Positions 9,666 to 19,824 of a stretch of DNA of 37,674 nt are shown piece by piece. Source of the DNA: an uncultured Gammaproteobacteria bacterium (GTDB lineage Bacteria > Pseudomonadota > Gammaproteobacteria > PS1 > Pseudothioglobaceae); the NCBI GenBank assembly GCA_937899995.1, contig CALCCK010000061.1, forward strand, positions 1-37,674, written 5' to 3'. Position 1 is the stretch's first letter; each line of letters begins with the position of its first letter. The translations under genes were made by a program, and so were the position numbers. The notes under the pieces are model-generated. The model was not told the DNA's origin. It did not search any database and saw only the letters and a list, made by a program, of their open reading frames with translations.

Positions 9666-10456
9666 TGAAATCATACGATTTACCTGATACACAAAACAAC
9701 GAAGACACGCGTCAAATCGTGATTGATAAAGTGGGTATTAAAGATATCTCACACCCAATTACATACGTTGATCGAAATGGAAAGCACATGCCAACTATTG
9801 GTAATTTCACCATGACAGTAACACTGCCAGAGCACGTTAAAGGCACACACATGTCACGCTTTATTGAAATTTTGAATGATGGCCCATGTGAGTTTAACAG
9901 CGGTAATTTTGATAAAATTCTTAAGAAGGTTCGTGAAAAGTTAGAATCTGACACAACACACATCACTCTAGATTTTCCATTTTTCAGAAAGAAAGTTGCT
10001 CCCTCTTCAGGTGTGGAATCCATGATGGATTATCAGGTAACTTTGTATGGTGTATTAGATAAAGGCGAATCAGAGGTAATGATGAAAGTCGTAGTACCAG
10101 TGACCAGTTTATGCCCTTGTTCGAAGAGTATTTCTAAATATGGCGCACATAATCAGCGTTCGCACATTACTATCAAGGCTAAAGCTGCTAAAGGTCAAAC
10201 ACTTTATATTGAAGATCTAATTGATTTGGCTGAGCGCAAGGCTTCGTGTGAGTTGTACGCTATTTTAAAACGTGAAGATGAAAAGATTGTGACCGAAAGG
10301 GCGTATGACAACCCTGCCTTTGTTGAAGATTTAGTACGAGATATTGCTGTTGAACTCAATAACGATGAAAAAATTAGTTACTACTGCCTTGAGTCAGAAA
10401 ATTTTGAATCGATTCACAATCATTCAGCTTACGCATTAATTGAAAAACAGAAATAA
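9662..10456 (+). CDS. folE2: GTP cyclohydrolase I, FolE2 (type IB)
   Basis: DISHPITYVDRNGKHMPTIGNFTMTVTLP, VTSLCPCSKSISKYGAHNQRSHITI; overlaps queD by 4 bp. Confidence 0.95.
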   Translation: MMKSYDLPDTQNNEDTRQIVIDKVGIKDISHPITYVDRNGKHMPTIGNFTMTVTLPEHVKGTHMSRFIEILNDGPCEFNSGNFDKILKKVREKLESDTTHITLDFPFFRKKVAPSSGVESMMDYQVTLYGVLDKGESEVMMKVVVPVTSLCPCSKSISKYGAHNQRSHITIKAKAAKGQTLYIEDLIDLAERKASCELYAILKREDEKIVTERAYDNPAFVEDLVRDIAVELNNDEKISYYCLESENFESIHNHSAYALIEKQK

Positions 10457-10459
10457 ACC

Positions 10460-11515
10460 TTGAAACATAATACTGATAATTTAAGAATTACCTCAAGCGC
10501 ACCGATGGTAGCACCCCACGAATTAATGGAGAAATATCCATTAAGCGAGAACGGCTCAGCGCACATCTTTTATACAAGAAAAGCTATTAAAGATATTTTA
10601 GAAGGCCGAGATAAGCGCTTAATGGTGATTGTAGGCCCTTGCTCTATCCATGATTCTAAGTCTGCACGTGAATATGCAGAAAAACTTTTAGTACTAAAAA
10701 AACAATTAAGCGATAATTTGCTTATTGTGATGCGTGTCTACTTTGAAAAGCCACGTACTACGATTGGTTGGAAGGGGTTTATTAATGATCCAGATTTGGA
10801 CGAAAGCTTTAACATTGATAAAGGCCTTAAAATTGCACGTCACTTGCTTACAGATTTGGCAGAGATGGGTGTCCCTGTTGCCGTTGAGTATCTTGATTTG
10901 ATTACGCCACAATATATTTCAGATTTAATTTCGTGGGGTGCAATTGGCGCACGTACGACTGAGAGTCAGTCTCATCGTGAGTTGGCCTCAGCCTTGTCTT
11001 GCCCTGTTGGCTTTAAAAATGGCACTACAGGCTCGCTTAGCGTAGCCATTGATGCGATTAAATCAGCTAACAATCCACATCATTTACTCTCAGTCAATAA
11101 AGAGGGTGGTGTGAGTCATTACACCTCGTCAGGCAATGAAACAGCACACATTATTCTGCGTGGTGGTGCTGACGGCCCTAATTATTCAAAAGCACACATT
11201 GATAAAACGATTTCTCAATTAAGAGCAGAGAATTTATTGGATAAGATTATGGTTGATTTTTCGCATGCCAATAGTCAAAAACAATTCAAAAACCAGCTAC
11301 TGGTTGGTGAGGATATCGCTGGCCAAATTAGCGCTGGATCGCAAGAGATTTTTGGGGTGATGATTGAGTCGCACATTAATGAGGGGAACCAAGCTGTTGG
11401 CCCTTTAAAATCACTTAAATATGGGGTTAGTATTACCGACAGTTGTATTGGCTGGGCTGATACTGAAAACTTGCTAAAAACACTGGCACAAGCCGTGCAA
11501 AAAAGAAACGCATAA
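10460..11515 (+). CDS. 3-deoxy-7-phosphoheptulonate synthase, class I (AroF/G/H type)
   Basis: LMVIVGPCSIHDSKSAREYAEKL, MRVYFEKPRTTIGWKGFINDPDLDESF, GARTTESQSHRELASALSCPVGFKNGTTGS; TTG start. Confidence 0.96.
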   Translation: MKHNTDNLRITSSAPMVAPHELMEKYPLSENGSAHIFYTRKAIKDILEGRDKRLMVIVGPCSIHDSKSAREYAEKLLVLKKQLSDNLLIVMRVYFEKPRTTIGWKGFINDPDLDESFNIDKGLKIARHLLTDLAEMGVPVAVEYLDLITPQYISDLISWGAIGARTTESQSHRELASALSCPVGFKNGTTGSLSVAIDAIKSANNPHHLLSVNKEGGVSHYTSSGNETAHIILRGGADGPNYSKAHIDKTISQLRAENLLDKIMVDFSHANSQKQFKNQLLVGEDIAGQISAGSQEIFGVMIESHINEGNQAVGPLKSLKYGVSITDSCIGWADTENLLKTLAQAVQKRNA

Positions 11516-11526
11516 ATAATTGATTT

Positions 11527-11554
11527 TTAATTAATTTTTTTAATTAATTTTTTT
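11527..11554 (+). terminator. Possible A/T-only hairpin (two ttaattaa palindromes) followed by T7
   Basis: ttaattaa (11527-11534), ttttt, ttaattaa (11540-11547), ttttttt; no GC in stem, so weak. Confidence 0.3.
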
Positions 11555-11644
11555 CTAAAAAACCCTGCTTTATTTCCATATCTTTGTTGTCTAAAAATAC
11601 CAGTTAGGGTACAATAAAAGTTAATTTAATTAAGCCTTTTTTGT

Positions 11645-14233
11645 ATGTCTGAAAACACCGATAATCCAGAAAGTTTCGAGCCTAATTTCCCGATAGTTAC
11701 CATTGAAGATGAGATGCGAGATTCCTATTTGGAATACGCAATGAGTGTCATCGTCGGTCGTGCTTTGCCCGATGTTCGAGACGGCCTCAAGCCGGTGCAT
11801 CGTCGAGTGCTTTACGCAATGGAAGTATTGGGCAATGACTATAACAAATCTTACAAAAAATCAGCCCGTATTGTCGGCGACGTGATTGGTAAATATCACC
11901 CGCATGGTGACACAGCCGTATATGACACCATTGTACGTATGGCTCAGCCATTCTCAATGCGTAACATCCTAATCGATGGCCAGGGTAACTTCGGCTCGGT
12001 TGATGGTGATTCGGCAGCAGCGATGCGTTATACGGAAATCCGTATGGCCAAGCTTTCGCACGAATTATTACGCGATCTTGAAAAAGACACGGTTGATTTT
12101 AATGAAAACTACGATGGCTCTGAGTCTGAGCCATCGGTACTTCCAACCCGTGTGCCAAACTTATTAGCCAATGGTTCATCTGGTATTGCCGTTGGTATGG
12201 CGACTAACATCCCACCACATAATCTAGGCGAAGTGATTGAAGCTTGCCTTAGAACCATTGACAATGAAAACATCACCGTTGATGAGTTATTAGAAATTAT
12301 GCCGGGACCTGATTTTCCAACAGCCGGTATTATTAATGGCTCGGCCGGAATTCGTCAAGCTTACGAAACGGGCAAGGGTAAGATCTACCTGCGTTCAGTT
12401 TCTCATGTTGAGGGTGAAGACAAGCAAAGCATTGTGGTTACAGAATTACCTTATCAAGTCAATAAAGCCAAACTTATTGGTAAGATCGCAGAGCTTGTTA
12501 AAGACAAGCGTATTGATGGCGTTACTGGCCTTCGAGATGAATCTGACAAAGATGGTATGCGTATGGTGATTGAGCTTCGTCGTGGCGAAGTACCAGAAGT
12601 CATGCTCAATAATCTTTACAAGTTGACCGAAATGCAAACTGTATTTGGTATCAATATGGTGGCGATTGACAAAGGCATGCCTAAATTAATGACACTCAAA
12701 GGCATACTAGATGCGTTTATTGCGCATCGTCGCGATGTGGTGTCCCGTCGTTCTATCTTTGATCTAAACAAAGCTAGAAACCGCGCTCACTTGTTAGAAG
12801 GCTTATCAGTTGCATTACATAACATTGATGAAATCATTGAGTTGATTAAGGCTGCAGCCAATCCTGCCGAAGCAAAAGCCAGCTTAGCTGCTGAAACATG
12901 GCAAGGTTCTGTAATTAAAGAACTTATTGGTGATCGTGATATGGCAATGTTCAAGCCAGAAGATTTACCAGCAGAGCTTGGCTTACAAGCCAGTGGTGAT
13001 TACCAATTGTCACAAAAACAAGCGCAAGCAATTCTTGACCTTAAGCTTCATCGCTTAACTGGTTTAGAAAAGGATAAGATTTTTGATGAATTTAATGAAT
13101 TGTTAGAACGCATCAAGTACCTATTAGACATCCTACAAAATCCTGACAGACTAATGCAAGTGATTCGTGACGAGCTAATTGAGATTCGTGATAATTTTGC
13201 AAATGATCGCATGACTGAGATTCTTGAACATAAGATTGATTTAACGCTTGAAGACTTAATCATTCAAGAAGAACGTGTAGTGACCTTGTCTCATGGCGGT
13301 TACGTTAAGGCGCAATCGCTCAGCGATTATCAAGCACAGCGTCGTGGCGGTAAAGGTAAGGTAGCAACGAAGATGAAAGACGAAGACTTTGTTGATCAAT
13401 TATTTGTGGCTAATTCCCACGATACGGTATTGTGTTTCTCATCTACTGGCAAGGTGCATTGGCTCAAAGTTTATGAGTTGCCAATGGCATCACGTACAGC
13501 GCGTGGCAAGCCAATTATTAATTTATTACCATTAGAAAAAGAGGAAGTAATTAATGCGATTCTTCCGGTTTCCGAGTTTAATGATGAGCAGTTTGTATTT
13601 ATGGTGACTAGCAGTGGTACTTGTAAGAAGACTTCACTGACTAATTTCGCCCGCCCAAGAAAAGGTGGCATCATTGCTATTGAACTTAGAGATGGTGACA
13701 AACTGGTTGGTGTAAAAATCACCTCAGGTGAGCACGACATTATGTTGTTCTCAGCCAATGGTAAGTCGATTAGATTTAAAGAGTCAGACGTGCGCGCCGT
13801 AGGCCGTACTGCTATCGGTGTACGCGGTATCAAGCTCACTGATGACGAAGTAGTATCATTGATTGTTGCAGAACAAGACAGCCCAATTCTAACTGCCACT
13901 GAAAAAGGCTATGGTAAGCGTACTGCACTCAATGAGTATCGCGCTCAAGCACGTGGCGGTTCGGGTGTTATCTCTATTAAGACTTCAGATCGTAATGGTA
14001 AAGTCGTGGGTGCTATTCAAGTCACTGATGAAGATGAAATGATGCTGATATCTAACAAGGGCACTTTGGTTCGTGTAAGAGCTATTGATGTCTCCATCAT
14101 TGGTCGTAACACGCAAGGTGTAACCTTGATTAACATTGCCAAAGGTGAGAAGTTAGTATCAGTTGCTAAGATTGCTGAAACCGAAGAGAAAGACGCAGAC
14201 GCAGAAGGCGAAGAGCAAGCTACTGAAGAATAG
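11645..14233 (+). CDS. gyrA: DNA gyrase subunit A
   Basis: [68 protein letters not shown] GyrA box, acidic C-terminal tail. Confidence 0.98.
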   Translation: MSENTDNPESFEPNFPIVTIEDEMRDSYLEYAMSVIVGRALPDVRDGLKPVHRRVLYAMEVLGNDYNKSYKKSARIVGDVIGKYHPHGDTAVYDTIVRMAQPFSMRNILIDGQGNFGSVDGDSAAAMRYTEIRMAKLSHELLRDLEKDTVDFNENYDGSESEPSVLPTRVPNLLANGSSGIAVGMATNIPPHNLGEVIEACLRTIDNENITVDELLEIMPGPDFPTAGIINGSAGIRQAYETGKGKIYLRSVSHVEGEDKQSIVVTELPYQVNKAKLIGKIAELVKDKRIDGVTGLRDESDKDGMRMVIELRRGEVPEVMLNNLYKLTEMQTVFGINMVAIDKGMPKLMTLKGILDAFIAHRRDVVSRRSIFDLNKARNRAHLLEGLSVALHNIDEIIELIKAAANPAEAKASLAAETWQGSVIKELIGDRDMAMFKPEDLPAELGLQASGDYQLSQKQAQAILDLKLHRLTGLEKDKIFDEFNELLERIKYLLDILQNPDRLMQVIRDELIEIRDNFANDRMTEILEHKIDLTLEDLIIQEERVVTLSHGGYVKAQSLSDYQAQRRGGKGKVATKMKDEDFVDQLFVANSHDTVLCFSSTGKVHWLKVYELPMASRTARGKPIINLLPLEKEEVINAILPVSEFNDEQFVFMVTSSGTCKKTSLTNFARPRKGGIIAIELRDGDKLVGVKITSGEHDIMLFSANGKSIRFKESDVRAVGRTAIGVRGIKLTDDEVVSLIVAEQDSPILTATEKGYGKRTALNEYRAQARGGSGVISIKTSDRNGKVVGAIQVTDEDEMMLISNKGTLVRVRAIDVSIIGRNTQGVTLINIAKGEKLVSVAKIAETEEKDADAEGEEQATEE

Positions 14234-14262
14234 CTTTAATAGACTTTAGTTATTAACAAAAC

Positions 14263-14302
14263 AAAAGACCTTGAAGTTAATTATTACTTCAAGGTCTTTT
14301 TT
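14263..14302 (+). terminator. Intrinsic terminator downstream of gyrA
   Basis: Perfect 15-bp stem aaaagaccttgaagt / acttcaaggtctttt plus T tract. Confidence 0.93.
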
Positions 14303-14344
14303 ATTACAATAAGTAAATAATATAATTGATTAGTAGGAGTGAGT

Positions 14345-14944
14345 ATGCATTTGATAAAAATAAGTTTGAGTATTGTTGCTATGATCATAGCAATGCCTAT
14401 GGCCAGTGCACACATGCATCATGCCAATATGAACCACGCGGCAATGATGGGCAACAATACAGCAGCTACTCCAGTAATATTAACAGAATCAGGCACTGAC
14501 CCATTCGCAACCCTGCAAGAGGTGATTACTGCGATGGAAGCTAACCCTGGCACCAATTGGGAAAAAGTCAACATTGAGGCGTTACGATTGCACTTAGTTG
14601 AAATGCAAGATATGACGATCAATGTCGATGTTAAACAACAGCATATCGATAATGGTTTTCAGGCCGTAGTTACGCCGACAACCAATAGAGCGGTAAAGTC
14701 ACTCACTAGAGTACTATCAGGGCACCCAATGCAAATGAAAGCAGAAACGGGCTGGGACATGCAAGTACAAAATAATAACGGTGTATTTACCCTAACTGTA
14801 ACTACCAAAAAAGCACACGATATTGCTAAAATCAGAGGCTTAGGTTATATTGGTGTTATGGCCTACGGCAACCATCATCAGCCCCATCACCAGGCACTGG
14901 CATCAGGTGAGAATCCTCACTCTGAGCATAATATGAAATACTAA
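14345..14944 (+). CDS. Secreted His/Met-rich hypothetical protein, possible metal binding
   Basis: Signal peptide then HMHHANMNHAAMMGNN; C-terminus GNHHQPHHQ...HSEHNMKY; AGGAG 6-11 nt upstream of ATG 14345 (track start GTG 14339 also possible). Confidence 0.75.
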   Translation: MHLIKISLSIVAMIIAMPMASAHMHHANMNHAAMMGNNTAATPVILTESGTDPFATLQEVITAMEANPGTNWEKVNIEALRLHLVEMQDMTINVDVKQQHIDNGFQAVVTPTTNRAVKSLTRVLSGHPMQMKAETGWDMQVQNNNGVFTLTVTTKKAHDIAKIRGLGYIGVMAYGNHHQPHHQALASGENPHSEHNMKY

Positions 14945-14969
14945 TCAGAGTACTATAAATAGAAGAGCG

Positions 14970-14996
14970 AAGGGTGTTAGTAACACCCTTTTTTTT
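14970..14996 (+). terminator. Intrinsic terminator
   Basis: aagggtgtta g taacaccctt followed by T run. Confidence 0.92.
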
Positions 14997-15058
14997 ACGT
15001 CATATAATTAAATTAAGAGTATAGTAAAAACCAATTCATTCATTTTTCTATCTAGGGG

Positions 15059-15787
15059 ATGTTTATGAAAAAGCTACTAACCATACTACTAACTATATTA
15101 TTTATCTCCATAAGTACGTTTGTAAATTCAAATGAGCCTATATATTATGAGGTTTTATATCCAGAAAGTGAGGAACCAGCTCCAGCTATTATAGTACTGT
15201 ATACTAGTGGTGGTCTTGAAAAAGGAACACAAAGAAAAGCTGAAGACTATGTAGATGAAGGTTTTGTTGTATATATGCCAGATTTTTTTGAAAGACACGA
15301 TATAGATAAAAGTAATAGATTTGAAACTTGGACGACTTATAGAGAGCCAATTGAAAAAGAGTTAAGTCAAATTGTTGAGATAATGAAGCAAGATAAACGA
15401 ATCAATCCAAATAACATCTTTGCACTGGGTCACTCGAATGGTGGTTATTGGGCTACGTACCTTGCAGCAACTAATCAAGTAAATGCTGGTGCTTCACACT
15501 ATGGCGTATGGCAATGGTATGGGAGTCATAATGGTTATCCTGCTAATTATTTTAATGACAATAGTAATCCCGTGCTGGCACTACACGGAGAGAATGATAA
15601 AGTGCAAAAATACTACCGTGTTGAAACTGAATGGAATATGGCTAGAAATAAAGGTGCAAATCTAACAACACATACTTATTCTGCAGGACATAAATGGGAT
15701 TGTGGAAATTGTGGCAGACGAGACGATTCAGTTACTAATGATGCTTTTTGGAAAACAATTAATTTTTTTAATGAGCATAAAAAATAG
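15059..15787 (+). CDS. Secreted alpha/beta hydrolase, dienelactone hydrolase-like
   Basis: Signal peptide KKLLTILLTILFISISTFVNS; nucleophile elbow GHSNGGY; LALHGENDKV; SAGHKWDCGNC with candidate catalytic His. Confidence 0.8.
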   Translation: MFMKKLLTILLTILFISISTFVNSNEPIYYEVLYPESEEPAPAIIVLYTSGGLEKGTQRKAEDYVDEGFVVYMPDFFERHDIDKSNRFETWTTYREPIEKELSQIVEIMKQDKRINPNNIFALGHSNGGYWATYLAATNQVNAGASHYGVWQWYGSHNGYPANYFNDNSNPVLALHGENDKVQKYYRVETEWNMARNKGANLTTHTYSAGHKWDCGNCGRRDDSVTNDAFWKTINFFNEHKK

Positions 15788-15792
15788 TTAAA

Positions 15793-15891
15793 TCTCACAC
15801 GGACTTAAACCCCAGAGGGGCAAATATTGGCGCTGATGTATTAGTAAACCCTCCCTTTCAAATCAAACACAATTTCAAATTAATCATCTAG
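15793..15891 (+). pseudogene. Possible short coding remnant without a start codon
   Basis: 33 open codons in the intergenic gap: SHTDLNPRGANIGADVLVNPPFQIKHNFKLII*. Confidence 0.2.
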
Positions 15892-15918
15892 TGATTTATT
15901 TAGGTCTACAATTGACCT

Positions 15919-16533
15919 ATGAAAAAACTACTAACCTTACTACTAACTCTATTCCTATTCAGCTCAGTCTATGCAACTGAGAAGTCAGTTCAAACACAAC
16001 AACAAAAGGTAAATATTTACCAGCAGTGGCAAACTCTACACCAGCAGGTGGTGGTGCTTTACAAGCAAGGTGGATATGTTGAAGCGCTTGCACAAGCGTT
16101 TAAATCACTACAATTTGCACGAAGTAATATCGGAGAAAAACATCCAAATACAGCCAGTAGTCTCAATACTTTGGCTTTTATTTATCACACACTTGGCGAT
16201 TACCAAAAGGCATTACCTTTGTATAGAAGTGCACTCCGTATCCGCATCGATACACTGGGAGAAAACCATCTTGATGTGGCGAGGACGCAGACTAATTTAG
16301 CCTTATTAACCAATCACCTTGGTCGATTTGACGAGGCTGAGTTGTTATATAAAGGCGCATTAACTTCAGTAGAGCAGAACCTTGGATTATTTCATGCGGA
16401 TGCAGCTATTATTCTTGAGAATTTATCGTTATTATATAAAGACACTAATCGCGAGCTATTGTCTAAGCAGTTACATCAACGTGTATTAGAGATCCGAGCC
16501 ATGCAGGAAAAAAATAAAAAGGAGAAATTATGA
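15919..16533 (+). CDS. Secreted tetratricopeptide (TPR_12/kinesin-light-chain-like) repeat protein
   Basis: Signal peptide; about 42-aa repeats GEKHPNTASSLNTLAFIYHTLGDYQKALPLYRSALRIRIDTLGENHLDVARTQTNLALLTNHLGRFDEAELLYKGAL. Confidence 0.85.
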   Translation: MKKLLTLLLTLFLFSSVYATEKSVQTQQQKVNIYQQWQTLHQQVVVLYKQGGYVEALAQAFKSLQFARSNIGEKHPNTASSLNTLAFIYHTLGDYQKALPLYRSALRIRIDTLGENHLDVARTQTNLALLTNHLGRFDEAELLYKGALTSVEQNLGLFHADAAIILENLSLLYKDTNRELLSKQLHQRVLEIRAMQEKNKKEKL

Positions 16534-16709
16534 AAAACTATATCGCAATATCAGGATCAATTTTTGCCATTGTAGCATTTGCGCATTTGCTTAGAATTAT
16601 TGATGGATGGGAAGTTGTTGTTAATGGTCAAGCAGTGCCTATGACTATTTCTTATATGGCTTTTGTGGCAACAGGGCTATTAGCTGTTTGGGCATTTAGA
16701 GCTAAATAA
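16530..16709 (+). CDS. 59-aa small membrane protein with two predicted hydrophobic segments (absent from the ORF track)
   Basis: MKNYIAISGSIFAIVAFAHLLRIIDGWEVVVNGQAVPMTISYMAFVATGLLAVWAFRAK*; ATGA overlap with TPR gene; upstream aaaaggaga. Confidence 0.75.
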   Translation: MKNYIAISGSIFAIVAFAHLLRIIDGWEVVVNGQAVPMTISYMAFVATGLLAVWAFRAK

Positions 16710-18278
16710 TTAGTGCTCTCTGGTTGCGGAGAATACAAGATTTGGATGACGCTCTATCGTCAACTGTAGATTAACCATAGAAGGCGCTAGATAAGTCAGC
16801 ATACCAGCAGAGTCAATCGCTACATTATTACCAGCCTTTATTTTAAGCTGTTCAATATCTTTATCATCACCTGTTACCCAGCGCGCAGTGGCAATGGCAA
16901 TGGTTTCAAACTGACAATCAACTCCGTATTCATATTTGAGTCGATGAGCAACCACATCAAACTGCAAAATACCCACTGCACCTAAGATCTGAGCACTATT
17001 CATTACTGGACGAAACACTTGAGTTGCACCTTCTTCTGAGAGTTGATTAAGGCCTTTTTGTAGCGCCTTAGCTTTAAGTGGATCTTTGAGTTGGGCACGG
17101 CGGAATAGCTCTGGGGCGAAGTTTGGAATACCTTGGAAGGTTAGCTTTTCACCTTGGGTGAAAGTATCACCAATACTAATACCACCATGATTGTGAATAC
17201 CAATCACATCGCCGGCATAGGCCACTTCAGTTGAGATGCGTTCGCGCGACATAAAAGTCACTGCGTTAGCAATTTTGATTTGTTTTCCAGTGGCTACCTG
17301 TAAGACTTTCATGCCTTTTTTATACTCACCACTAACGATGCGCATAAAAGCTAAGCGATCATGGTGCTTGGGATCCATATTCGCCTGAATTTTAAACACA
17401 AAGCCTGTCATCTTAGCTTCATCAGGCTTTACTTCACGTACGTCTGATTTACGATTTTGAGGAGCTGGAGCATACTCAATAAAGCCGTCAAGTAGATTTT
17501 GGATACCGAAGTTTGAGATAGCAGAGCCAAAGAATACAGGTGTTTGTTTTCCTGCTAGGAATTCATCCAAATCAAATGGCGTTGTAGTCTCGCGAATCAG
17601 TTCGACTTCTTCACGCATCTCAGTTACCATTTCTTCACCCAAAATGGTATCGAGTTTAGGATTATCAACACCATCAATAATGATGTTTTCACCAATTTCA
17701 GAGTTTTTACCAGCTTCGTATAAATAGACTTTATCCTCGAGTAAATGCACCACACCTTTGAAACGTTTACCCATGCCAATTGGCCAAGTAATAGGCGCAC
17801 ACTCGATATTAAGTACAGATTCAACTTCGTCTAATAGGTCAATGGGTTCTTTGCCTTCACGATCAAGCTTATTAATAAAGGTAAGGATAGGAGTGTCACG
17901 TAAGCGACAAACTTCCATGAGTTTGATGGTGCGCATCTCGACGCCTTTGGCGGCATCAATCACCATCAGCGCCGAATCTACTGCCGTTAGTGTGCGATAA
18001 GTGTCTTCAGAGAAGTCTTCGTGTCCTGGGGTGTCGAGCAGGTTGATGACATGATTGTCATAATTAAACTGCATAATCGATGAAGTAATCGAGATACCTC
18101 TTTCTTTCTCCATTTCCATCCAGTCGGATGTGGCATGGGTGCTGGCTTTTCTGGCTTTAACACTACCGGCAGTTTTAATGGCACCTGCGTATAGTAAGAG
18201 CTTTTCAGTAACCGTAGTTTTACCGGCATCAGGGTGAGAGATAATCGCAAAGGTACGACGTTTAGATACTTCAGACAT
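16710..18278 (-). CDS. prfC: Peptide chain release factor 3
   Basis: [78 protein letters not shown]. Confidence 0.98.
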   Translation of the reverse strand: MSEVSKRRTFAIISHPDAGKTTVTEKLLLYAGAIKTAGSVKARKASTHATSDWMEMEKERGISITSSIMQFNYDNHVINLLDTPGHEDFSEDTYRTLTAVDSALMVIDAAKGVEMRTIKLMEVCRLRDTPILTFINKLDREGKEPIDLLDEVESVLNIECAPITWPIGMGKRFKGVVHLLEDKVYLYEAGKNSEIGENIIIDGVDNPKLDTILGEEMVTEMREEVELIRETTTPFDLDEFLAGKQTPVFFGSAISNFGIQNLLDGFIEYAPAPQNRKSDVREVKPDEAKMTGFVFKIQANMDPKHHDRLAFMRIVSGEYKKGMKVLQVATGKQIKIANAVTFMSRERISTEVAYAGDVIGIHNHGGISIGDTFTQGEKLTFQGIPNFAPELFRRAQLKDPLKAKALQKGLNQLSEEGATQVFRPVMNSAQILGAVGILQFDVVAHRLKYEYGVDCQFETIAIATARWVTGDDKDIEQLKIKAGNNVAIDSAGMLTYLAPSMVNLQLTIERHPNLVFSATREH

Positions 18279-18727
18279 TATTCGCCTTTAATGATAAGTT
18301 CGACACCCGCTTCATCAAACATTTCTTGTGAAAGTTTAACGCTGTCATTCCAATTACTGAGTTCTTTAGATTTTTCAATCACCACTTTTTTAATACCGAC
18401 TTGGATAATGCCCTTGGCACACTCTGAGCAGATTGGTAGTCCGTGTACATACAAAGTAGCACCATCGAGTGAAGCGCCTGAATAAGTCGCGTTATAGATA
18501 GCATTCATTTCTGCATGTACGACAAATTTGTATTTGGTTTCTCGGTCATTGTAGCGCTCATCGGTGTCATGAATACCACGAGGAAAGCCATTAAAACCTT
18601 GAGATAGTACTTCTTTTTTACTGCCAACAGTGACAGCACCTACTTGTGTAGAAGGATCTTTTGACCAAGTTGCTACCTCAGCAGCAAGTGATAAGTAGCG
18701 CTCATCCCATTTGTCTAAATTACTCAT
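18278..18727 (-). CDS. dCMP deaminase-family protein
   Basis: Zinc deaminase motifs VVHAEMNAI and [29 protein letters not shown]. Confidence 0.92.
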   Translation of the reverse strand: MSNLDKWDERYLSLAAEVATWSKDPSTQVGAVTVGSKKEVLSQGFNGFPRGIHDTDERYNDRETKYKFVVHAEMNAIYNATYSGASLDGATLYVHGLPICSECAKGIIQVGIKKVVIEKSKELSNWNDSVKLSQEMFDEAGVELIIKGE

Positions 18728-18738
18728 AAGGTGCTATT

Positions 18739-19824
18739 TTAACGTATCTTGATTGAGGCTAGACTGATCAACACCAAGATTAAAGTTACCATCCAAAAAC
18801 GCACAATGATTTTAGGCTCTGACAGGCCTTTTTCCTCAAAGTGATGGTGTAGTGGTGCCATCAAAAATACTCGTGTTTTGGTACGTTTGTACCAGCCAAC
18901 CTGAATAATAACACTGAGAGTTTCAGCAACAAATACGCCACCCATAATAAATAATAATATCTCTTGACGAACAATAATGGCAATAACTGCCAAGATAGCG
19001 CCTAACGACAATGAGCCGACATCACCCATAAAGATTTCAGCGGGGTAGGTGTTAAACCATAAAAAACCAAATCCTGCACCCATCAGTGCGGCGCAAATGA
19101 CAAATACCTCACCAGTACCGGGCATAAATGGCATATTAAGATAATCAGAAAAATTATGATTGCCGCCAATATAAGCAAAAATCGATAAGCCACCGGAGAT
19201 TAAGATTACTGGCATGATGGCTAGACCATCAAGACCATCGGTTAGATTGACCGCATTTGAACTACCTACAATAACAAAGTAAGAAAAAATAACCAGTCCG
19301 AAAGCGCCTAATGGAAGACTCCAATCTTTAAAAAATGGAATCAGTAGTTCAGTAGAAATAGGTTGGTGTGTATTGGTAACTAGCCAAAATCCAATTAAAA
19401 TAGCACCCAAAGATTGCGTTAGATATTTTTGTTTAGAGCTCAGACCATCAGAAGATTGGTGTTTGATTTTCAAATAATCATCAGCGAATCCAATAGCGCC
19501 AAAAATAAGCGCAGTAGCAACTATAATCCATAAAAAAGAATTATGCCAATCACCCCAAATAAGGACACTAACAAGAAAACAAAATAGAATAATTATGCCA
19601 CCCATGGTTGGAGTACCGGCTTTTGCTAAGTGTGATTTTGGGCCATCAGTGCGAATAACTTGGCCAATTTGATATTGTTGTAACTTAGCAATAAAAAAAT
19701 GACCTAGAAATAGACTAATAAATAATGCTGTCAACATGGCAAAAACAGCCCTAAGTGTTAGATAGTTTAGGACATTGAAGCCTGAATCATACTGAGACAG
19801 AAAGTTGACGAACTCTAAAAACAT
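18739..19824 (-). CDS. mraY: Phospho-N-acetylmuramoyl-pentapeptide-transferase
   Basis: [53 protein letters not shown]; multi-pass membrane protein. Confidence 0.98.
   Translation of the reverse strand: MFLEFVNFLSQYDSGFNVLNYLTLRAVFAMLTALFISLFLGHFFIAKLQQYQIGQVIRTDGPKSHLAKAGTPTMGGIIILFCFLVSVLIWGDWHNSFLWIIVATALIFGAIGFADDYLKIKHQSSDGLSSKQKYLTQSLGAILIGFWLVTNTHQPISTELLIPFFKDWSLPLGAFGLVIFSYFVIVGSSNAVNLTDGLDGLAIMPVILISGGLSIFAYIGGNHNFSDYLNMPFMPGTGEVFVICAALMGAGFGFLWFNTYPAEIFMGDVGSLSLGAILAVIAIIVRQEILLFIMGGVFVAETLSVIIQVGWYKRTKTRVFLMAPLHHHFEEKGLSEPKIIVRFWMVTLILVLISLASIKIR

Noticed and set aside
11860-11960. GyrA QRDR has Thr ([10 protein letters not shown]) where E. coli has Ser83
   Set aside because: Thr at this site is the natural residue in other bacteria such as Pseudomonas aeruginosa; ParC retains Ser80/Glu84, so no case for acquired quinolone resistance.
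13048-13899. Antisense ORFs inside gyrA (13048-13263, 13471-13899) and sense-offset ORFs 11976-12167, 12336-12569
   Set aside because: Overlap a strongly conserved gyrA; no independent coding evidence.
15808-15830. cccc aga gggg hairpin downstream of the hydrolase considered as terminator
   Set aside because: Only 4-bp stem with a 3-nt loop and no T tract.
17624-18485. ORFs 17624-17824, 17758-18000, 17987-18250, 18234-18485 around prfC
   Set aside because: Alternate-frame or antisense to prfC and the dCMP deaminase; no domain signal.
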